From the NCBI GenBank assembly GCA_905234845.1, contig CAJOIW010000003.1, forward strand, positions 62,001 to 126,000: 64,000 nt of DNA, given 5' to 3'. The stretch comes from an uncultured Prevotella sp. (GTDB lineage: Bacteria > Bacteroidota > Bacteroidia > Bacteroidales > Bacteroidaceae). Shown here in pieces: positions 46,467 to 54,688 of this stretch (position 1 is the first letter of the stretch; each line of letters begins with the position of its first letter). The notes under the pieces were generated by a model. It was given only the letters and a program-made list of their open reading frames with translations, searched no databases and was not told where the DNA came from. The translations under genes and the position numbers were made by a program.

Positions 46467-46546
46467 AAAGCATACCTTTTTTTGTCATAAAGCATACCTT
46501 TATCACCCGTAAAGCATACCTTTTTGGAGCATAAAGCATAGCTTTT
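46467..46546. repeat. Palindrome array E, four units at exact 22-bp period
   Basis: AAAGCATACCTTT begins at 46467, 46489 and 46511, and AAAGCATAGCTTT at 46533, each 22 bp apart, with unrelated 9-bp spacers. Period and unit size match arrays A-D but the core differs and is nearly the same in all units. Only the last unit is a full palindrome. Confidence 0.85.
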
Positions 46547-46623
46547 TTGCTGAAAAATTTAAAGGTTACAGTCCGTTTCCGTCGGTTTCTGTCGGTAAAA
46601 TATTGCACACATGCATCTTGAAA

Positions 46624-46654
46624 AGACCCCCACCCCCCTAATTTAGGGGGCAAT
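46624..46654. repeat. GC-rich palindrome, intergenic copy
   Basis: ACCCCCACCCCCCTAATTTA followed by GGGGGC; a shorter member of the C-run/G-run palindrome family, with an unpaired left end. Confidence 0.5.
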
Positions 46655-47084
46655 GGCATTGCACACGCATACGTGCGTTATTTGCGACCACGAGGAAAAA
46701 GTTTTGAATAGATGCCCTTTTTCGTGTTAAAAGGCAACCGCTATCTGTTAAAAATCCTTTCAAATTTTCTTCATGGCCTGCATTTTGCTACTCTCATGAA
46801 CTTTCCTACGCTTTCCCTATATGCGCATACAACGGTCTATGCTCCGCTTTTAAAAAAATAACGGAGCAGAAATAATGTTTATGACGCATGTACACCGCAA
46901 CAGAAAACCGCGTGGGAGACGATAGTCTCGCAGATTCATATTGGCTGCCTTTTTGCGGTGCAAAGTTAGTTTTTTTCTTGCGATTGACCAAACAAAGTGT
47001 TGAATTTGTGTGGTTTTTATCACATTTTTTTGCTCATTATAAATTGCACGCGCGATAAAACTGGTATTTTTCACGATGAATGGT

Positions 47085-47114
47085 TTTGGTTTTTCAAAAT
47101 TTGTATTACCTTTG
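47085..47114 (+). promoter_or_regulatory. Promoter of the MFS transporter gene
   Basis: TTTG (47085-47088), 18 bp, TACCTTTG (47107-47114), 52 bp before the start codon. Confidence 0.65.
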
Positions 47115-47166
47115 CAAACTGAATTGAAAAACCTTTATTACGAAATAATTTTAAACATCTACATCT

Positions 47167-48315
47167 ATGAAAAAAAGTGTGCTGATTCCCGTGATGCTTT
47201 GTTTTTTTGCCATGGGATTTGTGGATCTGGTTGGCATTGCGTCTAACTATGTGAAGGAGGACCTTGCGCTGAACGACTCGACGGCTAACATGATTGCGTC
47301 GCTGGTGTTCTTTTGGTTTCTGATTTTCTCGATACCTACGGGTATGCTGATGAATCGTATCGGCCGTAAGAACACGGTGCTGTTGTCGTTGGCTGTTACG
47401 GTATTGGCCTTGTTGATGTCGGTGTTTGGCCAATCGTTTGCCGTGCTGTTGGTGGCTTTCTCGCTGCTGGGCATAGGCAATGCGCTGCTACAGACGTCGC
47501 TGAACCCGCTGGTGGCTGTGGTGACGGGTGGTGAGAACCTGGCATCGACGCTGACGTTCGGTCAGTTTGTGAAGGCTACGGCATCGTTTCTGGCTCCGCT
47601 GATTGCGATGTGGGGTGCCACGTCGGCCATCCCGTCGTTCGGTCTGGGCTGGCGCGTGCTGTTTCCTATCTACATGGTTATCGGCATTCTGGCTACGCTC
47701 TGGCTTTTCGGCACGCGCATCCATGAGGAGCCTGTCGAGGGTAAGGCCTCGTCGGTGGCCGATTGCTTCCGTCTGCTGGGCAAGCCGGTGGTGCTGTTGT
47801 CGTTTGTGGCCATCATGTGCTGCGTGGGTATCGATGTAGGTGTGAACACGACGGCTCCGAAGGTGTTGATGGAGCGTTTGGGTATCTCGCTTAACGAGGC
47901 GGCTTCTGCCACGTCGCTCTATTTCATTGCCCGTACGGTAGGTTGTTTCACAGGTTCGTTCTTCCTGCGCATGATGAAGCAGCGTACGTTCTACGTTATC
48001 AGTGTGGCGATGATTTTCCTGGCTTTGCTGGGCTTAGGTGTGGGTACGACGAAGGCTGTGCTCTATGCGTCGATTGTGCTCGTGGGCTATGGCGACAGCA
48101 ATCTGTTCTCGATTATCGTCTCGCGTGCCATGCTCTCTGAGTCTGCAAAGCAGAACGAGGTGTCGGGTCTGATGATTACGGGCATCTTCGGTGCCATGGT
48201 TTTCTTGCAGCTGATGGGCTTTGCCAGCGATGCCATCGGCCAGTTGGGTGCTGTTCTGGTGTTGGCAGCCGGTGCTTTGTTCCTGGCTTTCTACACGAAG
48301 TTGGTGAAGGAGTAA
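47167..48315 (+). CDS. MFS sugar transporter
   Basis: 382 residues with about 12 membrane segments. FFAMGFVDLVGIASNYVKED at the N terminus and PTGMLMNRIGRKNTVLLSLA, the loop 2-3 signature, place it in the major facilitator superfamily, close to the FucP/GlcP-type sugar:proton symporters of Bacteroidetes (GIGNALLQTSLNPLVA is a family block). Substrate cannot be read from sequence; hexose uptake is the usual role. It has its own promoter. A G-rich word tract (48317-48352) and the mosaic repeat follow; no simple terminator is seen. Confidence 0.85.
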   Translation: MKKSVLIPVMLCFFAMGFVDLVGIASNYVKEDLALNDSTANMIASLVFFWFLIFSIPTGMLMNRIGRKNTVLLSLAVTVLALLMSVFGQSFAVLLVAFSLLGIGNALLQTSLNPLVAVVTGGENLASTLTFGQFVKATASFLAPLIAMWGATSAIPSFGLGWRVLFPIYMVIGILATLWLFGTRIHEEPVEGKASSVADCFRLLGKPVVLLSFVAIMCCVGIDVGVNTTAPKVLMERLGISLNEAASATSLYFIARTVGCFTGSFFLRMMKQRTFYVISVAMIFLALLGLGVGTTKAVLYASIVLVGYGDSNLFSIIVSRAMLSESAKQNEVSGLMITGIFGAMVFLQLMGFASDAIGQLGAVLVLAAGALFLAFYTKLVKE

Positions 48316-48848
48316 ATTAAAAGTTGAAAGGGTGAAAAGGTGAAAAGGTAAAAAAAGACACAGCAGACTCACCCTACAGACCCACCCCCTGCCCCTCCCT
48401 AAAAAGGAGGGGAGCAGTTAGTTCTCTTTTCGGACAATCGATTAGAATAACTATAGGCAATGATATAGCAGTTGGCATAGAAGCCTGAAAGGCTGACAGA
48501 ACACAGGCAGGGGTGTAGCGTAGCGGAACCCCTGCAAATTGTGATGCGACATAAGAACCCCGAAGGGGTGACAGTAATCGTTTCTTTAGTACGCTTTGCT
48601 TGCAAAGAATGATAATATGTGTTCTGCCGCCACCTTCGGGGCTTGATTATATTGGTCACTCGTATACAGGGGTTCCGCTGCGCTACACCCCTGCCTGTAT
48701 TCTTTGCTTCGCAAAGCGTACTAAAGAAACGATTACTGCCGTCCCTTCGGGACTTTTCTTAGTGCCAACTGCTATATCATTGCCTAACTATATGCTCCCC
48801 TCCTTTTTAGGGAGGGGCAGGGGGTGGGTCTGCTGGTCTTTGGTCTTC
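48316..48848. repeat. Mosaic inverted-repeat block (perfect 38-bp ends at 48379-48416 and 48793-48830)
   Basis: The outer arms are perfect 38-bp complements of the GC palindrome type (ACCCCCTGCCCCTCCC...). Inside lie further paired modules: CAATGATATAGCAGTTGGCA (left) with its complement on the right, ACAGGCAGGGGTGTAGCG with its complement, and TCGTTTCTTTAGTACGCTTT with its complement. On the right arm the inner modules occur in a different order and spacing, so the block looks assembled from smaller repeats. Translated frames across it are meaningless. Confidence 0.85.
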
Positions 48849-49497
48849 TTACTTTTTCACAAACTTACCCTCCTTATCAATAAATCCTTTGGTGCGGCCT
48901 TTGCGGGCTTCGAAGTAGGGATACTCGTCGCGCAAAGAGATGTCGTCGTACTCGAAGCATGACGAGTCCGAGTTTGCCGTCGCGCTGGGCGATGATGGGC
49001 ATCATGATGAGGTCGTCGACGTAGACATAGCAGGTGCGCAGGAAGTCGTAGCTGGCCGAGACGAGCACGCGGCCCTCATGGTCTTTGATGCCAAACTTCC
49101 CGTCGACCTCAAACACTTCATGGAACTGCTTATACTTCTGTTCTATGCGGTGCAGGTAGTAGACCATCTTCCGACGGTCGTTGACCATGGTGAGCAGATA
49201 GCTGAAGGTGTCGCAATAGTTGGCCATGGCGCGGGTGAGCACAATCTTGAGGTCGAGGCCGCTGAGCACCTTACGGTTCAGGTCGATATAGCGGGCGATG
49301 GCCTGCTCACGCTCGGCGATGGTCAGCGTAGAGAGTTGTTCCTCGAAGCGTAGCATCATCTGCTTGGTGCCCGACATGCCTTTGATGTAGCGGTGCACCT
49401 GGCGCCCCATCTCGTCGCAGACGAACTTGTCGATCTGCTGTTGCTCTATCGGGTCGATGTAGAGCGACTCAAAGTTTTCCGGTGTTATCTTTTCCAT
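48849..49497 (-). pseudogene. WG-repeat-like protein gene with a frameshift near 48,960
   Basis: The frame from the ATG at 49497 has a helical N-terminal domain (EQQQIDKFVCDEMGRQVHRY) and then WG-repeat-like strands (VDGKFGIKDHEGRVLVSASY, QRDGKLGLVM). After GKLGLVM it runs into arginine-rich nonsense and a stop at 48877. One base over, the sequence continues FEYDDISLRDEYPYFEARKG and ends GFIDKEGKFVKK at the TAA at 48849-48851, a natural WG ending. Removing one C near 48962 joins the halves. This is a real frameshift, a phase-variable site or a sequence error. The protein would be about 215 residues; function unknown. Confidence 0.75.
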
Positions 49498-49516
49498 GTC
49501 GTTTCTTTGTTTTGGG

Positions 49517-49547
49517 CAAAATTACGACTTTTTCTACAATCGACAAA
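49517..49547 (-). promoter_or_regulatory. Promoter of the WG-repeat-like gene
   Basis: Minus strand TTTG (49544-49547), 19 bp, TAATTTTG (49517-49524), 19 bp before the start. It is back-to-back with the phosphatase promoter. Confidence 0.6.
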
Positions 49548-49565
49548 AAAGTTCATAGAATTTAT

Positions 49566-49596
49566 TTTGAAGATGTTGCATTTTTTCGTACTTTTG
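49566..49596 (+). promoter_or_regulatory. Promoter of the PafA-type phosphatase gene
   Basis: TTTG (49566-49569), 19 bp, TACTTTTG (49589-49596), 33 bp before the start codon. No Pho-box-like repeat is visible, in line with phosphate-independent expression known for PafA. Confidence 0.65.
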
Positions 49597-49629
49597 CCCG
49601 CAAATACATAAATCTATAAAATTCTTAAC

Positions 49630-51117
49630 ATGATGAAAAAATTATTTCTTTCCCTCACGTTTGCCCTGATGGCCTTCGGTGCCAGTGCTCAGGTAGAGCG
49701 ACCGAAACTGGTTGTGGGACTTGTGGTAGACCAGATGCGCTGGGACTACCTGTACTATTACTACGACAAATTCGAGCGTGGCGGACTGCGCCGGCTCGTC
49801 GACGAGGGGTTCAACTGCGAGAACAACCTCATCAACTACGTGCCCACCGTGACGGGCATCGGTCATGCCAGCATCTACACCGGCACCACGCCGGCCCTGC
49901 ACAGCATTGCCGGCAACGACTTCTATATGGACGGCCGCTTCACCTACTGCTGCTCCGACCACTCGGTGAAGAGCGTGGGCGGCGAGGGGCGTGCCGGCGA
50001 GATGTCGCCGCGCAAGATGACGGCCACGACCATCGGCGACATGCTGAAGGTGGCCACCGACTTCCGCTCGAAGGTCATCGGCGTGGCCATGAAAGACCGT
50101 GCCGCCATCCTGCCCGCCGGACATGGTGCCGACGCAGCCTACTGGTGGGACAATGCGCAGGGCCACTACATCACCTCGACCTACTACATGCAGGACCTGC
50201 CCGAGTGGGTGAAGAAGTTCAACCAGGAGAACACCTGGAACCCGGGCAAGGACATCAAGATGTCGCCCGACGGCGTGACCAAGACGTTCCTCATGGCACA
50301 GGCTGCCGTTGAGAACGAGCGGCTGGGGCAGCGCGGCGAGTGCGACATGCTCTGCGTCAGCGTATCGCCCACCGACGCCATCGCCCACAGCTTCGGCACA
50401 CGCGGCAAGGAGAACCAAGACGTCTACATGCGGCTCGACCACGACCTCGCCCAGTTCCTCAACTACCTCGACAAGAAGATTGGCAAGGGGCAGTATCTGC
50501 TCTTCCTCACGGCCGACCACGGTGCCGCCCACAACTCCACCATGCTCAACGAGCACAGCATCACCGCCGGCGGATGGAGCCTCGGCGACGCGCGCAAGGC
50601 CCTCAACGAGCACCTCAAGGAGAAATTCGGACTCGACAACATGGTGCCCTACACCTATTCGTACAAGCTGTTCCTCGACCGCCCCGGCATCAAGGCCGCC
50701 GGACTGAAGCTGCAAGACGTGGTCGACGAGAGCATCGAGTTCCTGAAGCAATACAAGGAGCTGCTCTACGTCGTCGATTTGGCCAAGGCCGGAAGCGCCA
50801 CCATACCGGCATTCATCCGTGAACAGCTTGTCAACGGATGGAACTCGCAACGGTCAGGCGACATTTATTGTGTCACCAACTCCGGACTTTACGATTTCAA
50901 CGTCGACAACAACTACCGGGGCACCACCCACGGCGCATGGAATCCCTACGACAGTCACATCCCCTGCGTGTTCTTCGGATGGCACGTGAAGCCCGGACGG
51001 TCCACGCGAACCAACTACATGGTCGACATCGCACCAACCGTCTGCGCCATGCTTCGCATACAGATGCCCAACTCGTGCATCGGCAAGCCCATCACCGAGG
51101 TGTCCGACCAGAAGTAG
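49630..51117 (+). CDS. PafA-type alkaline phosphatase (alkaline phosphatase superfamily)
   Basis: 495 residues: signal peptide to about residue 21 (...FGASAQ), metal site VVDQMRWDYL (about D34), the nucleophile Thr in VPTVTGIGHASIYTG (about 71-85), then VSPTDAIAHSFG (Asp and His ligands) and TADHGAAHN (Asp-His). These are the features of periplasmic PafA phosphatases of Bacteroidetes, broad monoesterases that release phosphate from sugar phosphates even when phosphate is plentiful. The gene is single, with promoter and terminator. The start is the first of two adjacent ATG codons; either would give the same signal peptide. Confidence 0.88.
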   Translation: MMKKLFLSLTFALMAFGASAQVERPKLVVGLVVDQMRWDYLYYYYDKFERGGLRRLVDEGFNCENNLINYVPTVTGIGHASIYTGTTPALHSIAGNDFYMDGRFTYCCSDHSVKSVGGEGRAGEMSPRKMTATTIGDMLKVATDFRSKVIGVAMKDRAAILPAGHGADAAYWWDNAQGHYITSTYYMQDLPEWVKKFNQENTWNPGKDIKMSPDGVTKTFLMAQAAVENERLGQRGECDMLCVSVSPTDAIAHSFGTRGKENQDVYMRLDHDLAQFLNYLDKKIGKGQYLLFLTADHGAAHNSTMLNEHSITAGGWSLGDARKALNEHLKEKFGLDNMVPYTYSYKLFLDRPGIKAAGLKLQDVVDESIEFLKQYKELLYVVDLAKAGSATIPAFIREQLVNGWNSQRSGDIYCVTNSGLYDFNVDNNYRGTTHGAWNPYDSHIPCVFFGWHVKPGRSTRTNYMVDIAPTVCAMLRIQMPNSCIGKPITEVSDQK

Positions 51118-51186
51118 GTTCGTGGAACAAAAATTTCTTATTTAGACAACGCGCATTTTTTGCCGGAAAATTTGAAAATCAACACC

Positions 51187-51226
51187 GAAAACCAACTGCA
51201 ATTTTAACAGTTGGTTTTCGTTTTTT
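51187..51226 (+). terminator. Terminator of the phosphatase gene
   Basis: GAAAACCAACTG (51187-51198) pairs with CAGTTGGTTTTC (51208-51219), then a T run to 51226. Confidence 0.9.
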
Positions 51227-51341
51227 CTGCAATCAGCTACATTTTTCTCAAAAAACAACGGTTTTTCTTTCAATCCCTCAACCCGCTGACGCACAGTCTG
51301 TTAAATCATTTTTCACTTTCCACTTTTCACTTTTCACTTCT

Positions 51342-51446
51342 GAAAGGTATATGTTTCGGGGTGCGAAAGCTAAGCTTTCACCCTCCAAAAGACCGTCTTT
51401 TGCAACCCAAAACCTTGTGTTTTACGACCTGAAACATATATCTTTC
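51342..51446 (-). repeat. Palindrome array D, five units
   Basis: Units start at 51342, 51365, 51387, 51409 and 51431 (steps 23, 22, 22, 22). GAAAGCTAAGCTTTC (51365) and CAAAAGACCGTCTTTTG (51386-51402) are perfect. The latter differs from the matching unit in array C by paired changes (CGAAAG/CTTTCG to CAAAAG/CTTTTG) that keep the palindrome. Confidence 0.9.
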
Positions 51447-51459
51447 GCAAACGCAACAC

Positions 51460-51510
51460 AAAAAAACAGCGGAAAAAAGTGAATCTTCGGTTCCGTTTTT
51501 CACTTTTTCC
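51460..51510 (-). terminator. Terminator of the pseudouridine synthase gene
   Basis: On the minus strand GGAAAAAGTGAAA pairs with TTCACTTTTTTCC with one bulged base, followed by a seven-T run. The first palindrome unit starts about 15 bases after the T run, as in copies A and C. Confidence 0.65.
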
Positions 51511-51593
51511 CGTCGTTTTTTCAAAAAATATTTCAATCCGTAAGCACCCTTCGTTAAGAAATAATTACACTTTTTAACGTCTAAATAAGCCCA

Positions 51594-53300
51594 TTAGAAG
51601 TCGGGAGCATCCTCGAACGTCATCGTCTCACCTGTCACTGGGTGGCGGAAGGTGATTTTCGTGGCATGAAGATAAAGACGGTCTGCAGGAAAACCATAGA
51701 GCGTGTCGCCCTTGATGGGTCGGCCCAGTCCATCGGCGTGGGCACAGTGCACGCGCAACTGGTGGGTGCGGCCTGTCAACGGGCGCAGTTCCACACGATT
51801 CTCATCGAGGAAACGATACTCCGTCACTGCTTTTTTCCCACCCTCTCCGACAACTTTCTGGCAGGGACGATTCATGATATCAGGAGCAAGAAAAAGTTCA
51901 ATTTTCGCCCATTTCATCGGGAATTTTTCATTTTCCTTGCTATCATAATCACTCTCACTTTCGAGCAAAGCCACGTAAGTCTTCTCCACCTCGTGACGGG
52001 CAAACTGGCGTTGAAGGTCGTGGTGCGCCCGGCGCGTGCGGGTCACCACCATCAAGCCCGACGTGGCCTGGTCGAGCCGATGCACGATCATCGTATTCGG
52101 GTCGGCCTCGGGCCATCGCTCACGCATCAGCGACAGCACCGACTCCTCACTGGTCTTTCCCGGCACACTCAGCATACCCGCAGGCTTCGACACTACGGCC
52201 AAGTGAGCGTCCTCGTAGGAAAAATCCAAGAACCCAGCCCCTCCTTGAGGGAGGGGAGTATCTGTGGTATTCCTATTGGAAGGACTAATTAAGTCCTCCT
52301 CCCTTGGTGATGAGTTAGGGGTGGGGTTTAACATCCACTCCAGTATCGGCTTGCACTTTCCACTACATGCAGGGTAGAAGTTTTTATGGTGGCGTATCTC
52401 CTGCTTCGGCGAGGCACCCCACCAGAACATGGCCATCTGCAACGGTCGCAGTCCATGTAGGTAAGCATACTGCAACAGTTTCGGCTCACAGCACTCGCCT
52501 GCCCCCGATGGTGGTACACCCATCGGCGTGTTTTTGAAAATATCCATGAGTGAGCGTTGCTCACCGTTGGCGTTAAGCATGTGGAATTGCTCGAACAGCC
52601 ATGTCTGCAAAGCGTCCGACCGTTGCCGTCGCTCCGATTTTAGCGTCTCTATCTGATCGCGCTGCGGTTTTATTCTCTCCTCTGCTTTCGCTTTTTGTTC
52701 CGCCGCACGCATCTTTGCACGGTGTACCTCGGCTTTGAGATACTGGCTCTCGCTTATCATCTCCGCCTGCTCCTTGCTTGAGAGATATCCCTCCAGCCGC
52801 CGCCGGTCGCGCAGTTGCTTGGCCATCCGCATCCGTGCCGCCGCCTGTGCCACCCCCTCCTGACCTGTCTTTTCAATCTCTTTCAACCGTTGCTGAGTGT
52901 CTATATAGTCTGCGTCAGCCTCCAACCGCGCTATCTCGCGGTTGATTTTCGAAATATCTCCTTCCTCGCGCTTGAAATAGCCGTCGGGTTGCAGATAGTC
53001 GAACACGGCAGGCACAAAGCCTGGCCAGTCGAAGCGGTCGCCTATCTGTCCGGAGAAAGCCGCCAGATAACCTAACTGCCCGACATTGTCTTCCACTATG
53101 AGCACACCGAACATTTTTCCAGTCTCTCCCCCTACCAAGTCGGGGGTAGAGCTACTGAGCCTCTCCTGCACTTCCCTGCACGCCACGCGACAAGTCTCGT
53201 CCGGCACATAGTCGAACGGGTTGTTCATCTGCGTAGGCCGCTTCACATCATCGCCCAACGGATGAAAGGCTGCATGCTCAAAGCCATCTCTTCCCATCAT
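51594..53300 (-). CDS. RluA-family pseudouridine synthase with long N-terminal extension and palindrome inserts
   Basis: 568 residues. The C-terminal half (about 360-568) is an RluA-type synthase: HRLDQATSGL holds the catalytic Asp (about D410), with VVSKPAGMLSVPG before it and RPLTGRTHQLRVHCAHADGL after it. It isomerises uridine in rRNA or tRNA. The N-terminal 320 residues contain a coiled coil (about 115-235, KINREIARLEADADYIDTQQ onward) and ECCEPKLLQYAYLHGLRPLQ, as in extended Bacteroidetes members. Between the halves lie about 32 residues, NPTPNSSPREEDLISPSNRN and TPLPQGGAG, encoded by two GC palindromes; a third is at residues 48-60. A TACTTTTG box on the minus strand at 53309-53316 is a possible -7 site. 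Confidence 0.87.
   Translation of the reverse strand: MMGRDGFEHAAFHPLGDDVKRPTQMNNPFDYVPDETCRVACREVQERLSSSTPDLVGGETGKMFGVLIVEDNVGQLGYLAAFSGQIGDRFDWPGFVPAVFDYLQPDGYFKREEGDISKINREIARLEADADYIDTQQRLKEIEKTGQEGVAQAAARMRMAKQLRDRRRLEGYLSSKEQAEMISESQYLKAEVHRAKMRAAEQKAKAEERIKPQRDQIETLKSERRQRSDALQTWLFEQFHMLNANGEQRSLMDIFKNTPMGVPPSGAGECCEPKLLQYAYLHGLRPLQMAMFWWGASPKQEIRHHKNFYPACSGKCKPILEWMLNPTPNSSPREEDLISPSNRNTTDTPLPQGGAGFLDFSYEDAHLAVVSKPAGMLSVPGKTSEESVLSLMRERWPEADPNTMIVHRLDQATSGLMVVTRTRRAHHDLQRQFARHEVEKTYVALLESESDYDSKENEKFPMKWAKIELFLAPDIMNRPCQKVVGEGGKKAVTEYRFLDENRVELRPLTGRTHQLRVHCAHADGLGRPIKGDTLYGFPADRLYLHATKITFRHPVTGETMTFEDAPDF
52231..52330 (-). repeat. Two GC-rich palindromes inside the pseudouridine synthase gene
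   Basis: Plus strand AGCCCCTCCTTGAGGGAGGG (52231-52250) and, 40 bp on, CCTCCTCCCTTGGTGATGAG followed by TTAGGGGTGGGG (to about 52327). Between them GGACTAATTAAGTCC is itself nearly palindromic. The segment is translated in frame as a proline/serine-rich linker. Confidence 0.75.
53129..53155 (-). repeat. Third GC-rich palindrome in the pseudouridine synthase gene
   Basis: TCTCCCCCTACCAAGTCGGG then GGTAGA: CCCCCTAC/GTCGGGGG arms around a short loop. It encodes STPDLVGGETG near residue 55. Confidence 0.55.
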
Positions 53301-53418
53301 TCTATCTGCAAAAGTACAAAATCTTCATCATAAAGATTTCCTTTTTGAAAGTTTTTTGTAATTTTGCCGAGAAAAACTCGGCGAAGGTAGGCCGCAACTC
53401 GGAAAAGGCCAAATATTA

Positions 53419-53450
53419 TTTGGCTTTTCGCTCGTTTTGCATTACCTTTG
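53419..53450 (+). promoter_or_regulatory. Promoter of the YitT-family gene
   Basis: TTTG (53419-53422), 20 bp, TACCTTTG (53443-53450), 21 bp before the ATG at 53472. The match places the start downstream and excludes the longer frame from 53448. Confidence 0.75.
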
Positions 53451-53471
53451 CAGCCGAAAATAGGAAAAAGA

Positions 53472-54362
53472 ATGAAAACGGTGGATAAGAAAACGATGTG
53501 GAAGGAATTGCGCGACTATGCGTTTATCGCGGTGGCCATGCTCTTCTATTGCATCGGCTGGACGGTGTTCCTGCTGCCCAACAACATCACGACAGGCGGC
53601 GTGGCCGGTGTGTCGTCGATTATATTCTGGGCCACGGGGGTACCGGTGAACGTGTCGTACTTCCTCATCAACGCCGTACTCATGGTGTTCGCCTTCCGCC
53701 TGCTCGGACTGAAATTCTGCATCAAGACAGCCTACGCCATCACCATCCTGACGATACTCATCTCGATAGTGACCACGTTGACGAAAGACATGCACCTGCT
53801 GGCCGACGAGCCTTTCATGGCGGCGGTGCTCGGCTCGGTGTTCTGCGGAACGGGTGTCGGATTAGGACTGGCCTCTAACGGATCGACTGGCGGCACCGAC
53901 ATCATCGCGGCCATCATCAACAAATACCGTGATGTATCGCTCGGTCGTGTCATCCTCATCTGCGACGTGGTCATTGTCACATGCAGCTACTTCGTGCTCC
54001 ACGACTGGGAAAAGGTCATCTACGGCTATGTGGTGCTCTACATCGTGGCGTTCTGCATCGACCAGGTGGTGAACTCCATGCGCCGATCAGTGCAGTTCTT
54101 CATCATCTCAAAGAAATACGAGGAGATTGGCCACCGCATCAACAAGGAGGTGCTACGCGGCTGCACCGTTATCAACGCCACCGGCTTCTATTCTGAGCAG
54201 GAGATGAAGATGCTCTTCGTGCTGGCCAAGCGCAGCCAGAGCGACAAGATTTTCCAGCTTATCGAAGAGACCGACCCACAAGCCTTCGTCTCACAGAGTG
54301 CAGTCATTGGTGTCTACGGCGAGGGCTTCGACCATTTCAAGGTGAAACATAAAAAAGGATGA
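53472..54362 (+). CDS. YitT-family membrane protein (DUF161 plus DUF2179)
   Basis: 296 residues starting MKTVDKKTMWKELRDYAFIA. Five or six membrane segments (about 15-35, 50-70, 80-100, 110-130, 155-175) contain the family motifs LLPNNITTGGVAGVSSI and GLGLASNGSTGGTDIIA. The C-terminal cytoplasmic DUF2179 domain has GCTVINATGFYSEQEMKMLF. The function is not established; export or sensing of a small molecule has been proposed for the family. The start at 53472 is chosen because the longer frame starts inside the -7 box. A small membrane protein gene and metG follow on the same strand. Confidence 0.88.
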   Translation: MKTVDKKTMWKELRDYAFIAVAMLFYCIGWTVFLLPNNITTGGVAGVSSIIFWATGVPVNVSYFLINAVLMVFAFRLLGLKFCIKTAYAITILTILISIVTTLTKDMHLLADEPFMAAVLGSVFCGTGVGLGLASNGSTGGTDIIAAIINKYRDVSLGRVILICDVVIVTCSYFVLHDWEKVIYGYVVLYIVAFCIDQVVNSMRRSVQFFIISKKYEEIGHRINKEVLRGCTVINATGFYSEQEMKMLFVLAKRSQSDKIFQLIEETDPQAFVSQSAVIGVYGEGFDHFKVKHKKG

Positions 54363-54430
54363 GCTGACAACAACCCGATGAAGGCGGATAATGCCCTCAT
54401 GAAAAATGAATAATTATAAAAAATAAGACT

Positions 54431-54649
54431 ATGGAAGCATTGATTGGAATAGGAGTTTTCATTTGTGTGGCGCTCGTGGGCTGGGCACTGGCCGAACTGA
54501 AAAGCCGTCACAGCGTATATCAGAACTCAGCCGAGGAAGATGAGGTTGACCGTCAGTTGGCAGACCAACTCGCACGCGACGGCTACGAAGAAAAAAACAT
54601 CAAAGACATTATCAAGACCATCAGCACGAAAGGATTCTCGGCTGTGTAA
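54431..54649 (+). CDS. Small single-span membrane protein of unknown function
   Basis: 72 residues: a hydrophobic N-terminal helix (EALIGIGVFICVALVGWALA) then a charged cytoplasmic tail with EEDEVDRQLADQLARDGYEE and KNIKDIIKTISTKGF. It lies 68 bp after the YitT gene and 39 bp before metG on the same strand, and its composition matches its neighbours. I do not recognise the family. The charged tail could form a helix that binds a partner protein; nothing more can be said. Confidence 0.65.
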   Translation: MEALIGIGVFICVALVGWALAELKSRHSVYQNSAEEDEVDRQLADQLARDGYEEKNIKDIIKTISTKGFSAV

Positions 54650-54688
54650 GAAGTGATCAGTGATAAAATCGTCAAATTGTGAATAATA

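Larger units (their letters stand above)
46201..47166. other. 966-bp intergenic region: second-type palindrome array, GC palindrome, promoter
   Basis: No supportable gene. It contains a run of 22-bp-spaced AAAGCATACCTTT units (46467-46546), a TCCGTTTCCGTCGGTTTC word tract (46571-46596), a GC palindrome (46624-46654) and the MFS promoter at 47085-47114. The part 46201-46440 is AT-rich with nothing recognised, and 46655-47080 likewise. Confidence 0.65.
51118..51593. other. Convergent intergenic region: two terminators and composite palindrome element (copy D)
   Basis: 476 bp without a gene. Plus strand: phosphatase terminator (51187-51226). Minus direction: pseudouridine synthase terminator (51460-51510), palindrome array D (51342-51446), TTTTCAC words (51308-51340), and a tail related to the other copies (51247-51290, GGTTTTTC and CAACCCGCTGAC). 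Confidence 0.75.

Noticed and set aside
48399..48962. Frames of 86 and 120 codons across the mosaic repeat block
   Set aside because: They run through inverted repeats in both orientations and give low-complexity translations with no family resemblance.
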